From Prorocentrum cordatum (Eukaryota > Sar > Dinophyceae > Prorocentrales > Prorocentraceae), in contig CAUYUJ010004780.1 in assembly GCA_963575745.1 (NCBI GenBank), positions 801,176 to 865,175 of the forward strand: a stretch of 64,000 bases of DNA. Direction: 5' to 3'. A program made the position numbers and the translations under genes. Under the pieces are notes generated by a model. The model made no database searches. It worked only from the letters and a program-made list of their open reading frames with translations, and was not told the DNA's origin. Below are positions 18,751 through 28,600 of this stretch, piece by piece (within the stretch, counting starts at the first letter, position 1; the number at the start of each line of letters is the position of its first letter).

Positions 18751-21518
18751 TAAGGTGGGGGCGGCCAGTCTACGACTCTCGAACCTAGGACGAACTCCCC
18801 TACGTGTGCCCCGCAGCTTCTGAACCACTCCTGGCGGGCCTCTGAGTGTTCCGACATTTGCATGGCGAGCCTGCCGTGTTTCTCGTACCTCACCAGGCTC
18901 TTCGTTGACGCCCACCTGCCTCTTTTCTGGATCTGCTGCAGCGTTCGGACGTTCTTCAGTCGGTCCCAGCTCGGCCCCGAGTGGCGCATGTGGTACGGTA
19001 CAGCATCGATCCCCAGCAGCTTCGACGCCATCCTCATGGACCTCAGCACGTGCGGGTAGTCCAGATTCCACATCGGCTTCCCTTGTGGCCGCCTCCGCAG
19101 CACCGAGAACACCCCCGTCATGAAGTTCAGGTAGGGGGCGTCCCACAGCAACGTGTCGTCGAAGGTGCCCACCTTGGTCGGGACCCCCCGCTCCTCTGGT
19201 GCTATCACCAGGCCCCAGTGCTCCGACATGCCCACCACAGGGGCTATCAGGTCCTCGGGCTGGATCCGCAGGCACTCGCAGGGCCTGAGGTAGAACCCGA
19301 AGCACACCAGGATCCACAGTGACACCTCGAGCTCCCCCAAATGGATCAGCGCCGCAACCAGGCCAGCCACGACTGGAAACGGGAAAGGCTTTCTCGCGCG
19401 CCCAGGCACCAGTCGCTTCCAGCCCTTGAGCGCTCGCCCACTCCTGGGCAAACTCCGCGGGCCGTACTTGCCGTACTCGGGGTAGATCGCCATCCAGGCG
19501 GCCAGAAGCTTGATGCCGTAGCTGCTGTGCTCGCCGTCGGGGTACCTTGTGTTCATCAGGTGGGTGAGCAACTGGTCGACCTCGTCGGCGTTGTTGGCCG
19601 GCAACTGCCGCCTCTGGGCGTTGCTGAGCGCTATGTTCACTCGGCGGCGGTAGTCCTCCATCACCTTCGGGGTCACGCTCTTCCCTCCAGGTGCGTGATC
19701 CCCTTCCTCGGGTCGAGGTTGACGCCCTTCTCGAGCCTTCTCGTCCTCTGGGCCGCCCCCCTTGCCAGCTCCGACCGGCTCTCGCTGCTGCCCTCCGAAT
19801 CGGGAATCTCGGGGGCAGCGTCCTCCACGAAATCCTCGAGGTCGTCGGAGAGCCCCGCCCGCTTGCAGCGCAGCCTGGAGGTCAAGGAGCCGAGGGCCGC
19901 GTCCTCTGTCAGCACACGCAGCCTGCTCGACTGCCCCAGGTCCGTCTGCCCCGCCTGCGGCCGCCCGGACACACGGGCGGTGAGCTCCCGCGCGCGCTTG
20001 CTCGCCTTCGGCGGGTCCGTCTCGCACAGCCCCGCCCGCGGTCGCACGCGCCGTCGACTGCTGCGCTGGAGGAAGCTCTGCCCGCCGCCCTGCTCGAAGC
20101 TCGAGCCCAGGCGGCCGCGGTAAACGGAGAGGGCCACCATGGAGGTCTCTGGAGGGCCCATCTGCAACATTCCACTCCGACGGGATCCACCTGATAGCTG
20201 GCCGAATCTCTCTTGCAAGACAGATCGCACACCACTTTTTCAATTGAGTCAGCATTGCAAAATCTCGAGCCCGGCACCGTTCGAAGGCCAGCACCATCCC
20301 CAGGTTGTCACCTAGATATAACTTGCGAACGCCAGCGCCAGGCCGCACTCGCGCGCCCCGATGCAGCATGGCCACTGCCGCTCGGGCCTCCAACAGGGCG
20401 ATGTGTTCCGCCGCTCTCCAGCGGCCCCGAAGGGTGACTCGCCAGTCCCGCTTGTCAAGCAGGCGCCTCGGGATCTCAGGGAAGCCCTCCACCTCCTCGA
20501 AATCCTCTCCCAAGAGCTCGGGCTCCTCAACGTCGAAGGAGTCAAAGCCAGCCTGTTGCAAGGCATGGGCTCTGGCTGAGGCCGAAGACAGCTTGCATCT
20601 CGACCTCTCGGGCACGCGTCCGTGCAGGGCTGCAACTTCAGCTCCCCACCACGTGGGGCAGCTCCCCCACCCGCCCTCGCTCGCGTCGCTGGCGTCGACC
20701 ACTCCACTCCAGGGCAACTCCCAAGAGGCGATCAACAGCGGCATGAGCCCCAAGAAGGCGGTGAACTCAGCTCTCACCGAGCTCCACATCGGGAAAAGGC
20801 CTGCGGGGTGGGCCTGCACGATCTTGTACACAGCCCGAAAGACGGAGATCGTCTGCCTCACGAGCAGACCGACGCTCGCGCAGTGGCCCACGAAAACCTC
20901 GACCATGCGCGTAGAGACCGTCCGCCGCGCCAGCAACCATCGCAGCCCAGCATCCAGCCGCCAGTAGCGTGACACGGTACGCCGCGCCTCGCGCCTCACG
21001 GCGTCCAGCTCCACGCCCAGGCTCTCCATCGCGTTCGGATCCTCCAAGCGGTCGCGCAGCTCCAGGCCTGCCTGCTCGAAGGACTCGCACGCGCCCGCGA
21101 AGCCAGCCGCGCCTGCGTCTCGCCCCGCACTGATCACGCCGAGGTTGTCCACGCACACGTAGTGCGAGGGTGCCGCGTCCTCCTGCAGCACCGCGGGGCC
21201 GCGGCGATCCGCCATCGGCGGCGACAGCTCGAACCCAGGGCCCTGAACCGCGTGGTACCCGTTCACACTCTGCGCCACCACGAGGCTCCAGCCGAAGCCC
21301 ATCGGGAGAGTAGCACAGCAGGGCCACCACAGCTCGTCATCGGAGACGACGGCCAAGCCCGCGCGGCCGAGCAGCCCGGCAGCCCGCGCCGACAGGGGAG
21401 GCGTCGCGAAGAACTCCGCGAGCTCCTCCCGCATCCGCAGCCGGTGGAAGCAGTCCGCGACGTCCGCCTGCGCCATGTACACGTGGGCGACCTCCCCCTG
21501 GAGCTCGACGCGCCCCAA
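18750..21518 (-). CDS. Reverse transcriptase-RNase H-tyrosine recombinase of the DIRS/PAT-like element
   Basis: A 922-codon frame. RT palm: DVADCFHRLRM (about residues 19-29), LPMGFGWSLVVAQ (71-83) and YVCVDNLG (120-127), with D-N in place of the usual D-D. RNase H-like part: VVDASDASEGGWGS, then HIALLEARA and LYLGDNLGMV and IRWIPSEWNVADGPSR. Tyrosine recombinase at about 614-922: box I FYLRPCECLRI (Arg 745), box II YHMRHSGPSWD (Arg 845) and RGRWASTKSLVRYEK with the nucleophilic Tyr 878. The linker at about 465-613 is out of frame: the coding-like frame there is the one at 20230-19673, implying two compensating frameshifts near 20.1 and 19.69 kb. The first RT motifs lie upstream in another frame. 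The stop TAA overlaps the next ATG. The protein would copy element RNA and integrate the circular product. Confidence 0.85.
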   Translation of the reverse strand: MGRVELQGEVAHVYMAQADVADCFHRLRMREELAEFFATPPLSARAAGLLGRAGLAVVSDDELWWPCCATLPMGFGWSLVVAQSVNGYHAVQGPGFELSPPMADRRGPAVLQEDAAPSHYVCVDNLGVISAGRDAGAAGFAGACESFEQAGLELRDRLEDPNAMESLGVELDAVRREARRTVSRYWRLDAGLRWLLARRTVSTRMVEVFVGHCASVGLLVRQTISVFRAVYKIVQAHPAGLFPMWSSVRAEFTAFLGLMPLLIASWELPWSGVVDASDASEGGWGSCPTWWGAEVAALHGRVPERSRCKLSSASARAHALQQAGFDSFDVEEPELLGEDFEEVEGFPEIPRRLLDKRDWRVTLRGRWRAAEHIALLEARAAVAMLHRGARVRPGAGVRKLYLGDNLGMVLAFERCRARDFAMLTQLKKWCAICLAREIRPAIRWIPSEWNVADGPSRDLHGGPLRLPRPPGLELRAGRRAELPPAQQSTARATAGGAVRDGPAEGEQARAGAHRPCVRAAAGGADGPGAVEQAACADRGRGPRLLDLQAALQAGGALRRPRGFRGGRCPRDSRFGGQQREPVGAGKGGGPEDEKAREGRQPRPEEGDHAPGGKSVTPKVMEDYRRRVNIALSNAQRRQLPANNADEVDQLLTHLMNTRYPDGEHSSYGIKLLAAWMAIYPEYGKYGPRSLPRSGRALKGWKRLVPGRARKPFPFPVVAGLVAALIHLGELEVSLWILVCFGFYLRPCECLRIQPEDLIAPVVGMSEHWGLVIAPEERGVPTKVGTFDDTLLWDAPYLNFMTGVFSVLRRRPQGKPMWNLDYPHVLRSMRMASKLLGIDAVPYHMRHSGPSWDRLKNVRTLQQIQKRGRWASTKSLVRYEKHGRLAMQMSEHSEARQEWFRSCGAHVGEFVLGSRVVDWPPPP
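19673..20230 (-). pseudogene. Out-of-frame linker between RNase H and recombinase
   Basis: This frame (LTEDAALGSLTSRLRCKRAG, DDLEDFVEDAAPEIPDSEGS) has normal composition, whereas the same stretch of the 922-codon frame is Arg/Ala/Gly-rich nonsense. It leads into the recombinase at SVTPKVMEDYRRR. It marks a frameshift pair in the element's pol. Confidence 0.55.
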
Positions 21519-22444
21519 GCCCTCGGCAGCACATAGCTGTACCCCAGGGGTGGCCGAAAAAGTCTGTTAACAGGTCTCGCATCCGTGATCATACGAAGGG
21601 CCCCACTCTTCTTCTTGACAAAGAACACCGAAATAAGACACCTGGGGGCCTTCGTCCAATGAATCATGCCCTTTTGGTCAGGCTGGCGCACAAACCTCCT
21701 GTAGAGCCGATGCGACGACTCCAAGCGGCGGTCCACGTACTGCTTAACAGCCCCAAACGCGTGATCGAGCTCGCTTACCTCCCTGGAACTCCGCCGATTA
21801 CGTTCGATGGACCTCTCGAGCAAAACGCGGGCGCGTGTGCCCCCGATCAAGTCCGCGTACCTCGCGTCGCGGACATCAGCGGGGAGCGACACCTTGCCTT
21901 CCTCGTAGGGTGTCACAGTCATGTGCGCCTGGTCGTACACCGACTCGGCGCGGAGAAGCGCGCGTGCGGCTTCCTCCTGAGAGACACTGTGGCCAGGTGA
22001 CCTCCAGCTGTGAACAGCCTTCAGCACTCGCTCGTAGATCTCTCGGTGGACGGGGGCTGCGGCCGCGGGGGCTCAACATACCTCAGCAGCGGCTCCGCAG
22101 CCCGACATCCAGTTCAAGGCATGCAAAACTTCGTTGGCCCTGTTGTCCAACGCCCGCCGCCGCCCGACTCGCTGACGTACTCCACGGGAGAGGCCACGAG
22201 CAGGGAGCTCTGTCTCGAGCAACGGCACGGGAAAAATCTTCTCGGGGTTGAAATGCCCCTTCGGGCACGGCCCACCAGTCTCATGTGCGTGCTGTGTCCG
22301 CTGGTGGTCCCAGACAGAGCCGCGTCGTTCACTTCTTCCCTCCTGCGGCATCAGTCTTGTTGCTGTCGCCCTTACCGCGAAGCTCTCTGACCTTCTGCCG
22401 CTGCTTCTCAAACTCGGTACCCCCCTTGGCCTTTCGGGCCGCAA
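21263..22444 (-). pseudogene. N-terminal part of the DIRS/PAT-like RT, split by frameshifts
   Basis: Two frames: 22444-22073 (GHFNPEKIFPVPLLETELPA, DNRANEVLHALNWMSGC) and 22027-21263 (SELDHAFGAVKQYVDRRLES, IHWTKAPRCLISVFFVKKKS, LRMITDARPVNRLFRPP). The FFVKKKSGALRMITDARPVN block is the RT fingers motif. At 21541-21553 a run of C/G breaks the frame: RT continues one base out as VQLCAAEGLGRVEL in the 922-codon frame. A single-base indel would explain it, either true decay or consensus error. Confidence 0.75.
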
Positions 22445-23777
22445 AACTCTTCAAGTCGGGCGACACCGCATCTGACAAGCTCTTGAGGCCCGAGAAGTAC
22501 CGAGCGTTCTCGACGCTAGGCCTGTTCGGGTTGGTGTCGTAGGCGTCGACTATGGCCTGCACGCGCAGGCAGAGAAGCTCCGCGAACACCAGCGACCCGA
22601 GGTTGAGCTGGTCGTAGCACCCCGCGTACTCCAACGAATCTATGATCGTCTTCAACTCATAATACACACGATCGCTGCTCGCGATGTTCCTGCTCTGCGC
22701 CCATTTGTCCAGCCACCCAGACGGCACACGTCCCGTTCTCTCCATATGGGCGCAGAAATGGATCCCAGTCGGCGGCGTATCGAGCGGCCAGTCCGCGAAC
22801 CCATGTCGCGACATCTCCGCCACCACCTCCCGCCAGGCCTTGTACCTCTTGCCCTGAGCGTCGAAGTCGACGGCCAATGCGCGAACGTCTCCATCATTAT
22901 CGGGGACGCCTACACCGCCGCTCTGATCGCCAGCGCCGAGCCTGGCGGCCAGGGCGTCTAGGCCGGCCTCAAGGCGTGGGGTGCTGGTGCCGGCGGCGGC
23001 CTCGGCCTCCCCCACCGCCTCCTCAGGCGACGCGGGGGCGAGTGGCCGCCGAGCACGCTCGCGGAAGCCTTCCCGCTCGTGCTCGCTGAGGGCCAGCACC
23101 TTCGTCCACCCTCCGCCCTCGCGGACCAGCGCCTCCTGCCAGTCACCGCTGCCCGACAGTATCAGGTCGCCGACGCCGACCTCCAGCTGCTCGCCGACGC
23201 GCTCCCAGCCCACCAAAAGGTCCACCACCGCCCAGACCTTCCCCTCGGGAGGCGGCCGCGGCGCGGTGACAACCGCCAGCCCTGCGGGCAGTCCGTCAAC
23301 CCCAGCGGCAGGTGGTGCGTCTCCACCTTCAGCGACTCCCCCTGCGGCCCCCAGCAGCGTCTCGATCGGCCTCTCGCGCCCACTGGGACTGACATACACT
23401 GACACCACGGGCAGAGTAGCACCAGCCGCCGCCAGGGTCGCCTCCTCGCGGGCCTCCGTCATCAACACCCTCAACTCCCGAGTCCCAGGGTAATCCTTGA
23501 ACCGGTACACACTCTCTCGCAGCCCGCCTGGCAGCGCGCCGCCGCGGAGCCCACGCGTCCTGGTTGGGCCGTCCTCGCAGCCCACGACGCTCTCAGCGTA
23601 CGCGTGCCCGTCGGGCGTCAATATCATCCAAATGTTCTCCTCGACCGTCGGCCAGAGGCACATCCTCTCGTGCCACACCAAGTCGTCCTCGTACCACGCC
23701 AGATACACTTCTCCTGGCCGCAGCCGTCTCAAAAACTCCCGCGCCGCCGCGCCGCCCGCTGCTGCCACCAGCGTCAT
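22329..23777 (-). CDS. Gag-like ORF of the DIRS/PAT-like element
   Basis: 482 codons from ATG 23777. The N-terminus reads EFLRRLRPGEVYLAWYEDDL and VWHERMCLWPTVEENIWMIL. A Pro/Ala/Gly-rich middle follows, then a C-terminal half with KAWREVVAEMSRHGFADWPL, CAHMERTGRVPSGWLDKWAQ and LNLGSLVFAELLCLRVQAI, ending in a basic Lys/Arg tail. I cannot name a Pfam family. The position before RT and the basic tail suggest a structural, RNA-binding Gag. It overlaps the 3' end of the small membrane ORF by about 180 bp in another frame, so the two may originally have been one polyprotein or may be translated by frameshifting. Confidence 0.6.
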   Translation of the reverse strand: MTLVAAAGGAAAREFLRRLRPGEVYLAWYEDDLVWHERMCLWPTVEENIWMILTPDGHAYAESVVGCEDGPTRTRGLRGGALPGGLRESVYRFKDYPGTRELRVLMTEAREEATLAAAGATLPVVSVYVSPSGRERPIETLLGAAGGVAEGGDAPPAAGVDGLPAGLAVVTAPRPPPEGKVWAVVDLLVGWERVGEQLEVGVGDLILSGSGDWQEALVREGGGWTKVLALSEHEREGFRERARRPLAPASPEEAVGEAEAAAGTSTPRLEAGLDALAARLGAGDQSGGVGVPDNDGDVRALAVDFDAQGKRYKAWREVVAEMSRHGFADWPLDTPPTGIHFCAHMERTGRVPSGWLDKWAQSRNIASSDRVYYELKTIIDSLEYAGCYDQLNLGSLVFAELLCLRVQAIVDAYDTNPNRPSVENARYFSGLKSLSDAVSPDLKSFAARKAKGGTEFEKQRQKVRELRGKGDSNKTDAAGGKK

Positions 23778-24084
23778 GATGTCGGCGACGGCAGGTGGAC
23801 ACAGCGAAACAGACGGTGTTGATCACCGAGGAGAGGAAGCCGAGCAGCACGATCCAGCCCGTCTCACACACGGGCTCGCTGTCGGCGGCGCACTCCCTCA
23901 AGCCGAACACCTCCGCGGGCAACGCGGGTGGACAGGTCAGGCTGGGACAAGGCGGACACTCAGGCCAGGGCTCGCCACCGCCAGGGCAATTGATCTGAGG
24001 CGGCTGAGTGAGAAGGGGTCGAACGACAGTCTCGAGGAAAGCCACAAAGACCGCCCCTGTGCTGGCGACCTGTCCGGGATTCAT
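23593..24084 (-). CDS. Small Cys-rich membrane ORF at the 5' end of the DIRS/PAT-like element
   Basis: ATG at 24084, two bases inside the end of repeat A1. The product starts MNPGQVASTGAVFVAFLETV, then has a Cys/Pro-rich stretch (NCPGGGEPWPECPPCPSLTC, PP) and a hydrophobic segment (GWIVLLGFLSSVINTVCFAV) followed by STCRRRHH. That looks like a short extracytoplasmic or luminal Cys motif plus one transmembrane helix with a positive border. After about residue 105 the frame overlaps Gag and becomes Arg-rich, so the real ORF may end or shift there. No family is recognised. A membrane-anchored leader is unusual for a retrotransposon. Confidence 0.5.
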   Translation of the reverse strand: MNPGQVASTGAVFVAFLETVVRPLLTQPPQINCPGGGEPWPECPPCPSLTCPPALPAEVFGLRECAADSEPVCETGWIVLLGFLSSVINTVCFAVSTCRRRHHDAGGSSGRRGGAGVFETAAARRSVSGVVRGRLGVAREDVPLADGRGEHLDDIDARRARVR

Positions 24085-24085
24085 C

Positions 24086-24180
24086 CCGCGAGAAACTTGA
24101 GAGAAAACGGTTGCGGTTGACAGACGCAAGGCAACATGACTCCGAGCAACTCCCATTCAAACCTGTGCACGCACATCAAT
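24086..24180. repeat. Split direct repeat A1 (95 bp), outer end
   Basis: Same sequence as A2 (17746-17840). The outer boundary is ...CACATCAAT followed by CTC-rich flanking DNA. Confidence 0.92.
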
Positions 24181-25545
24181 CCTCGTCATCCTCCGCCTCC
24201 TGCCGATTCTCCATCAGATCCTCCTCCTCCTCCTCCTCCTCCTCTAAGCTCCAGGGCGAAGGAGGATTTTCTGGAAGGCTGGCTCTTGCAGGTTCGGGCT
24301 GCCTTGGCTTTTGGCGGGGGGTGCTCTTCGGAAGCTTCTCGGGGGGGCTGAGGGAGATCTGGAGCAGGGAGCATCGATCCCCGAACGCTCCTCACCTCTG
24401 CGACTGCGCTGGAGGGCCCTGCACTAAGAGGGAGGACCGAGGCACCAAGACACGTTGCCCATCTCTGCCCCCGGCCGGGCCAGGCAAAGCCCTGCACCAG
24501 GCAATGCGCGAGCAGTGGACTGGGCGCACCAGAGGCACACAATCAAACATCACAGAGGACTGGGCGCAGCAGATGCACACAAAAACGTCACAGACCGCAT
24601 ACGATTGGCGTTGCACAGACAGCGTGCCACATCGACCTCCGAAAAGCACGCTATCCTTGTGAGGCGAACCCCCCGCGAGGGCCCCTCCTGCGCAGCAATC
24701 CCCCCGCGAGGGCCTCGTCGGTGCACGCTATCCACCTGCACGCTGTCCCCAAGCAGTGTGACGTCGGTTTGCCTTGCCGCGCTGCTGCCGCGGTCTGCGT
24801 GAGCTAATACGTCCTATCGCCTATCAAATCATGCGCTTCACGACTGAGGACGCTGCTCAGAAGAAGAGAAAGACCACCACGGATAATGATTTGTCAAAGC
24901 ACGTCGAGATTGCAGTGGAGGTTCCCCGAAAGTGGCCTTGGCGTGCTCGTAGCAACCCCGCGTGGGCCGCGACACGTTTCGCCCTTCCATCGCAGCACAA
25001 GGATGGAGAGCATTTTAGCCTGGCCCACGTTTCTGTCTGCCTCATATCTGGGAGAGGCCGACCCTGGACGCTGAACTTCGAGCGAAGTGCGGGTAAGATG
25101 TGTGACTCCCATCGTGAGGGAAGGGGACTGGCACTGCAAAAGGCAGCAGGATTTCAAAAAAAAACTCGGTCCAGCTGAACTCACATATCCGATTCACCCA
25201 TTTGGTCCCATATCATATCCCGATAGCCCCTGACTACTTACCAGCAATGCCTTGCTCGTAACGGAGCAGGCGTAGTACCTAGCAGTGCCGCCAGTGCAAC
25301 GATTCACGGCGAGGGCCCTTACCCAACGCGGAGTTCCGAGCGGCGAACTGGGGAAAGGGGCACTCGGGGGGGGAGCCCTTCGGTCACGAGCAAAACGGAA
25401 GAGCAAACGAACACATGGTGGAATATACGTCTACTTTCGCATCGGTCCAATACAGCTGGAAGTCGAAACCTCCTGCTGCTGCTCGCCATAGTGTTGTTAA
25501 TTCTCTTCCTCCGTACCCTCTGCTCCTCATCTGCTCCTGCTGGTC
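24181..25545. other. Mostly no gene; short (CTC)n, 40-bp duplication, one unexplained ORF
   Basis: (CTC)n at 24220-24243. A 40-bp block beginning ACTGGGCGCA is duplicated in tandem at about 24519-24598. A plus-strand frame from ATG 24831 to 25178 starts MRFTTEDAAQKKRKTTTDND and LSKHVEIAVEVPRKW; this first 35-residue stretch has ordinary protein composition and could be an exon. I do not recognise it, and the remainder looks non-coding. Confidence 0.4.
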
Positions 25546-25549
25546 CTCA

Positions 25550-25930
25550 CCCATGAAGAGGTGGAAAGAGCAGGGAGGAGAAGGGAGAAAATGGAGACGG
25601 GGGAGAACAAGACAGAGGGGAGAGGAGGAAAGGGAAAGAAGGGAGGAGAGGGCAGGGAGCAGGTAGAAGGGAGGCGAAAGCAATGAGGTTGGAGGAGGGA
25701 CGAGGGAGGGAGCAGGGGGAGGGTGCAGAAAACAAGCAGGGAGGAGAAAGCAGGGCGGAGGGGGGGCGAGGGGGAAGGGACGAGGGAGCAGGGATGAGGG
25801 GAAAAGAGCCAGGGGCCGGGAGCAGAGAGCAGTAAGCAAGGAGCGGGGAGCAACGAGCAAGGGGCAGGGAGCAGGGGAGCAGGGAGGGGCGATCAGGGAG
25901 CATGGCAGAGAATCACGTGCGCCAGGAAGC
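25550..25930. repeat. Purine-rich minisatellite (GGGAGCAGGGAGC)
   Basis: Nearly pure A/G on the plus strand, built from GGGAGGAGAA, GGGAGCAGGG and GAGCAGTAAGCAAGGAGC units. Such tracts can form triplex (H-)DNA. Frames encode Ser/Leu/Pro repeats only. Confidence 0.75.
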
Positions 25931-26574
25931 ATGAAAACACAAGGCTGGGCGGACTTTCAGTTGTGCGAGGAGACATCATATCAATGCCGAAACGCTACAT
26001 CGAAAGGAAAGGCGATAGGGTGCTTGCGGGAGACGGCGAGGGCATGGCAGCAGCATCGATAAAGCAGTGCTGCCAGAGTCGAGGCCACAGTGCCGCGCCT
26101 TGAGGTGATGCCAAGCCGTAGATCTGACGGTGTCGGGCATGTCGCAGTCCAGCGAGTCCTCTCCGATGTCCTCCGAGATCGGCAGCCCAGACACGTGCCC
26201 CTGTCACAGGACTGGGGAACATATGCGGTTGAGTGCTCCTCCCTTCCATCCTCTCGAGGAGAGGGAAGAGGGGAGGCGGAGGAATGGAGGAAAAGAAGGA
26301 GAGGGGAGGGCATGGAAGGGGAGGGATGAGAGAGCAGGGGAGGAGACAGGAGTAGAGAGGAGGGAGGGGGAAGGAGAGGGGAAGGAGGGCCTCAGTAGGT
26401 CGAAAACGAAGGAAAAACGGCCGTCGGGATTTGCTCGTCACGCTGGAGGTCTGGGGAGGCAAGAGACAAAACACAGGCGGAGGCAGCTCAATGAATGGAT
26501 GTTCTCGGCGCTGCCTGCAGCGGATGGCCCCTGAATTGCGAGTAAATCGGCACGAACTCGTCCTGGAGGGAGGT
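25931..26574. other. No gene; includes purine-rich 26260-26400
   Basis: Ordinary-looking sequence at 25931-26260, then GGAGGGGAAGG repeats. Frames crossing it continue into the trinucleotide tract and have no domain. Confidence 0.5.
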
Positions 26575-26699
26575 GGCCCTTCCTCCTCCTCCTCCTCCTC
26601 CTCCTCCTCCTCCGCCTCCTCCTCCTCCTCCTCCTCCTCTTCCTCCTCCTCCTCCTCCCTGGCCTCCTCCTCGGCCTCCGCCTCCTTCTCTCCTTCTTC

Positions 26700-26763
<64 letters not shown>

Positions 26764-26834
26764 TCAGCATCAGCATCATCATCCTCATCATCAGCATCAT
26801 CATCATCATCATCATCATCAGCAGCAGCACCATT

Positions 26835-26874
<40 letters not shown>

Positions 26875-27430
26875 CCACCACCACCACCACCATTCACATC
26901 ATCGTCCACATCCATTTCCAATTCCTCCTCATCATCCTGATCCTCATCATCCTCATGATCCTCCTCATCCTCTTCATCCTCATCCTCCTCATCACCACCA
27001 CCATCATCATCAGCAGCAGCATCACCACCATCACCACCGTCATCATCATCAGCAGCAGCAGCACTATCATCATCATCGTCATCATCGTCATCAGCAGCAG
27101 CAGCATCAGCATCAGCATCATCATCAGCAGCATCAGCATCATCATCACCACCCTCAGCATCACTATCATCAGCATCATCAGCAGTATCAACATCATCTGC
27201 ATCATTATCATCAGAATCCGCATCATCAGCATCAACTTCGTCATCATCATCATCATCTTCTGCAGCAGCATCATCAGCATTATCATCAGCAGCAGCAGCA
27301 TCATCATGAGATTCACCATCCACATCAGCAGCAGCAACATCATCATCAGCAGCATCATCAACGTCATCAGCATAATCAACATCATAAGCATCATCATCAG
27401 CATCACGATCAACATCATAAACATCAGAAT

Positions 27431-27461
<31 letters not shown>

Positions 27462-27545
27462 AGCATTATCATCATCATCGTCCTCGTCATCGTCATCGTC
27501 ATCGTCATCGTTATCGCCGCCATTATCATCACGATCATCGCATTA
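26575..27545. repeat. (CTC)n then (ATC/CAG)n tract
   Basis: CTC trinucleotides to about 26690, then CAT/ATC/CAG to 27530. Very long frames on both strands (up to 585 codons) are homopolymers of His, Ser, Asp or Met and are not supported as genes. Confidence 0.9.
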
Positions 27546-27639
27546 TCACGCTCCTCCTCACCCGTTACTTCCACTCCCTCTTCCCTTCTTCCTTCCCCTA
27601 AGAAGGGTGTTGCGGGAAGGCCGTCAAACGCCACAGGGC

Positions 27640-28600
27640 ACACGGGCCGCGGGGCACACGAGCCAAAACGAAAACAATAAAGAACTGGGCCCCGGCGGAG
27701 ATCCACAAAGTCGCCGGGAGGGCAGGCCACACTGGCCCCAAAGACAAGCAGCAGAGGTCCCGACGCGGGCCGCGGGGGGCCACAAGGCGCACGGCGCCGC
27801 TGGGCACATGAGCGAGGGTCACCAGGACTCTGGCGAAGACCGCGAGCGGCCCACGTTGGCCCTCCGTTCCGCGCAGCACAGACTGCCGGGAGCCAGCGCG
27901 ACGGGTCGACGGACGGGCGGAGCTGCGCGCATGTGCAGCTCCAGGGAGGCCAGCTTCCGAGAGCACCCGCCGCCGAATCAGCTCGCAAAACCCCCCAGAA
28001 GCTTTCACGGGGGAGCCTGGTCCGCGGGCGGGCGGGCCACGGGACGCGCGGGGCAAAAGACAAAAAGCGAGGGGGGGCCCTGGGTCGCGGGGCTCTGGGC
28101 TCGGAGCCGGCGGCCGGGATCTCGGCGAGGGCCGCGCGTGGCCCATCGGCTTCGTGGCACGTAGGGCGCGCAAGGCACGCGGGCCACGCAGCGGGGCCCC
28201 ACGGGGGCGCCCGGGCCGCGGGACGCGCGGGCCGCAGGACACGCGGACGGGCTGCTGGCAACGGGACACGCGGCCCATCGGGCGCGCAAGCAGCCTCACC
28301 CTGCAAAAAAAAAACGAAAATTCGATTCGGCCAAGTCGGTGTTATTCCAGAACGTTGGCTCGTGACGTCGGAGAGGAGGACGATCAACGAGGAGCACGAG
28401 GGGGCCACGCGGCGGGGCACGAGAGGCCGTGAAGGGAGCGCAAGGGGGGCAAGAGGCAGTCGCCAGGGAGCCTCGCAAAAGCCACGAGAGGGCCACAAAG
28501 GAGGCACAGACACTGTCCCAGGGGGCCACGAGCGGCACCAGGGAACCGCCAGAGAGCCATGAAGACACGAGGGGCCGCGACCACAAAGAGCCCAAAACGA
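27640..28600. repeat. GC-rich degenerate repeat (GGGCCACGAGG)
   Basis: Irregular repeats such as GGGCCGCGGGGCACACG, GGGGCCACGAG and CGGGCCACGCAGCGGGG. The predicted peptides on both strands are Arg/Gly/Pro/Ala-rich. There is a short A-rich interruption at 28305-28345. Confidence 0.65.

Larger units (their letters stand above)
17460..24180 (-). mobile_element. DIRS/PAT/Ngaro-like tyrosine-recombinase retroelement with a methyltransferase ORF
   Basis: A 6.7-kb minus-strand element. Its order, 5' to 3', is: A1 repeat (24180-24086), a small Cys-rich membrane ORF, a Gag-like ORF, RT-RNase H-tyrosine recombinase, a methyltransferase-like ORF, B1 (17962-17841), A2 (17840-17746), a 164-bp spacer, and B2 (17581-17460). 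The A1...B1-A2...B2 layout is the split direct repeat of PAT/Ngaro elements. The B1-A2 junction equals the joint made by fusing the outer ends B2 and A1, as expected of a circular intermediate. No integrase is present and no target duplication is seen, as expected when a tyrosine recombinase integrates the element. The coding frames carry several frameshifts. Confidence 0.85.
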
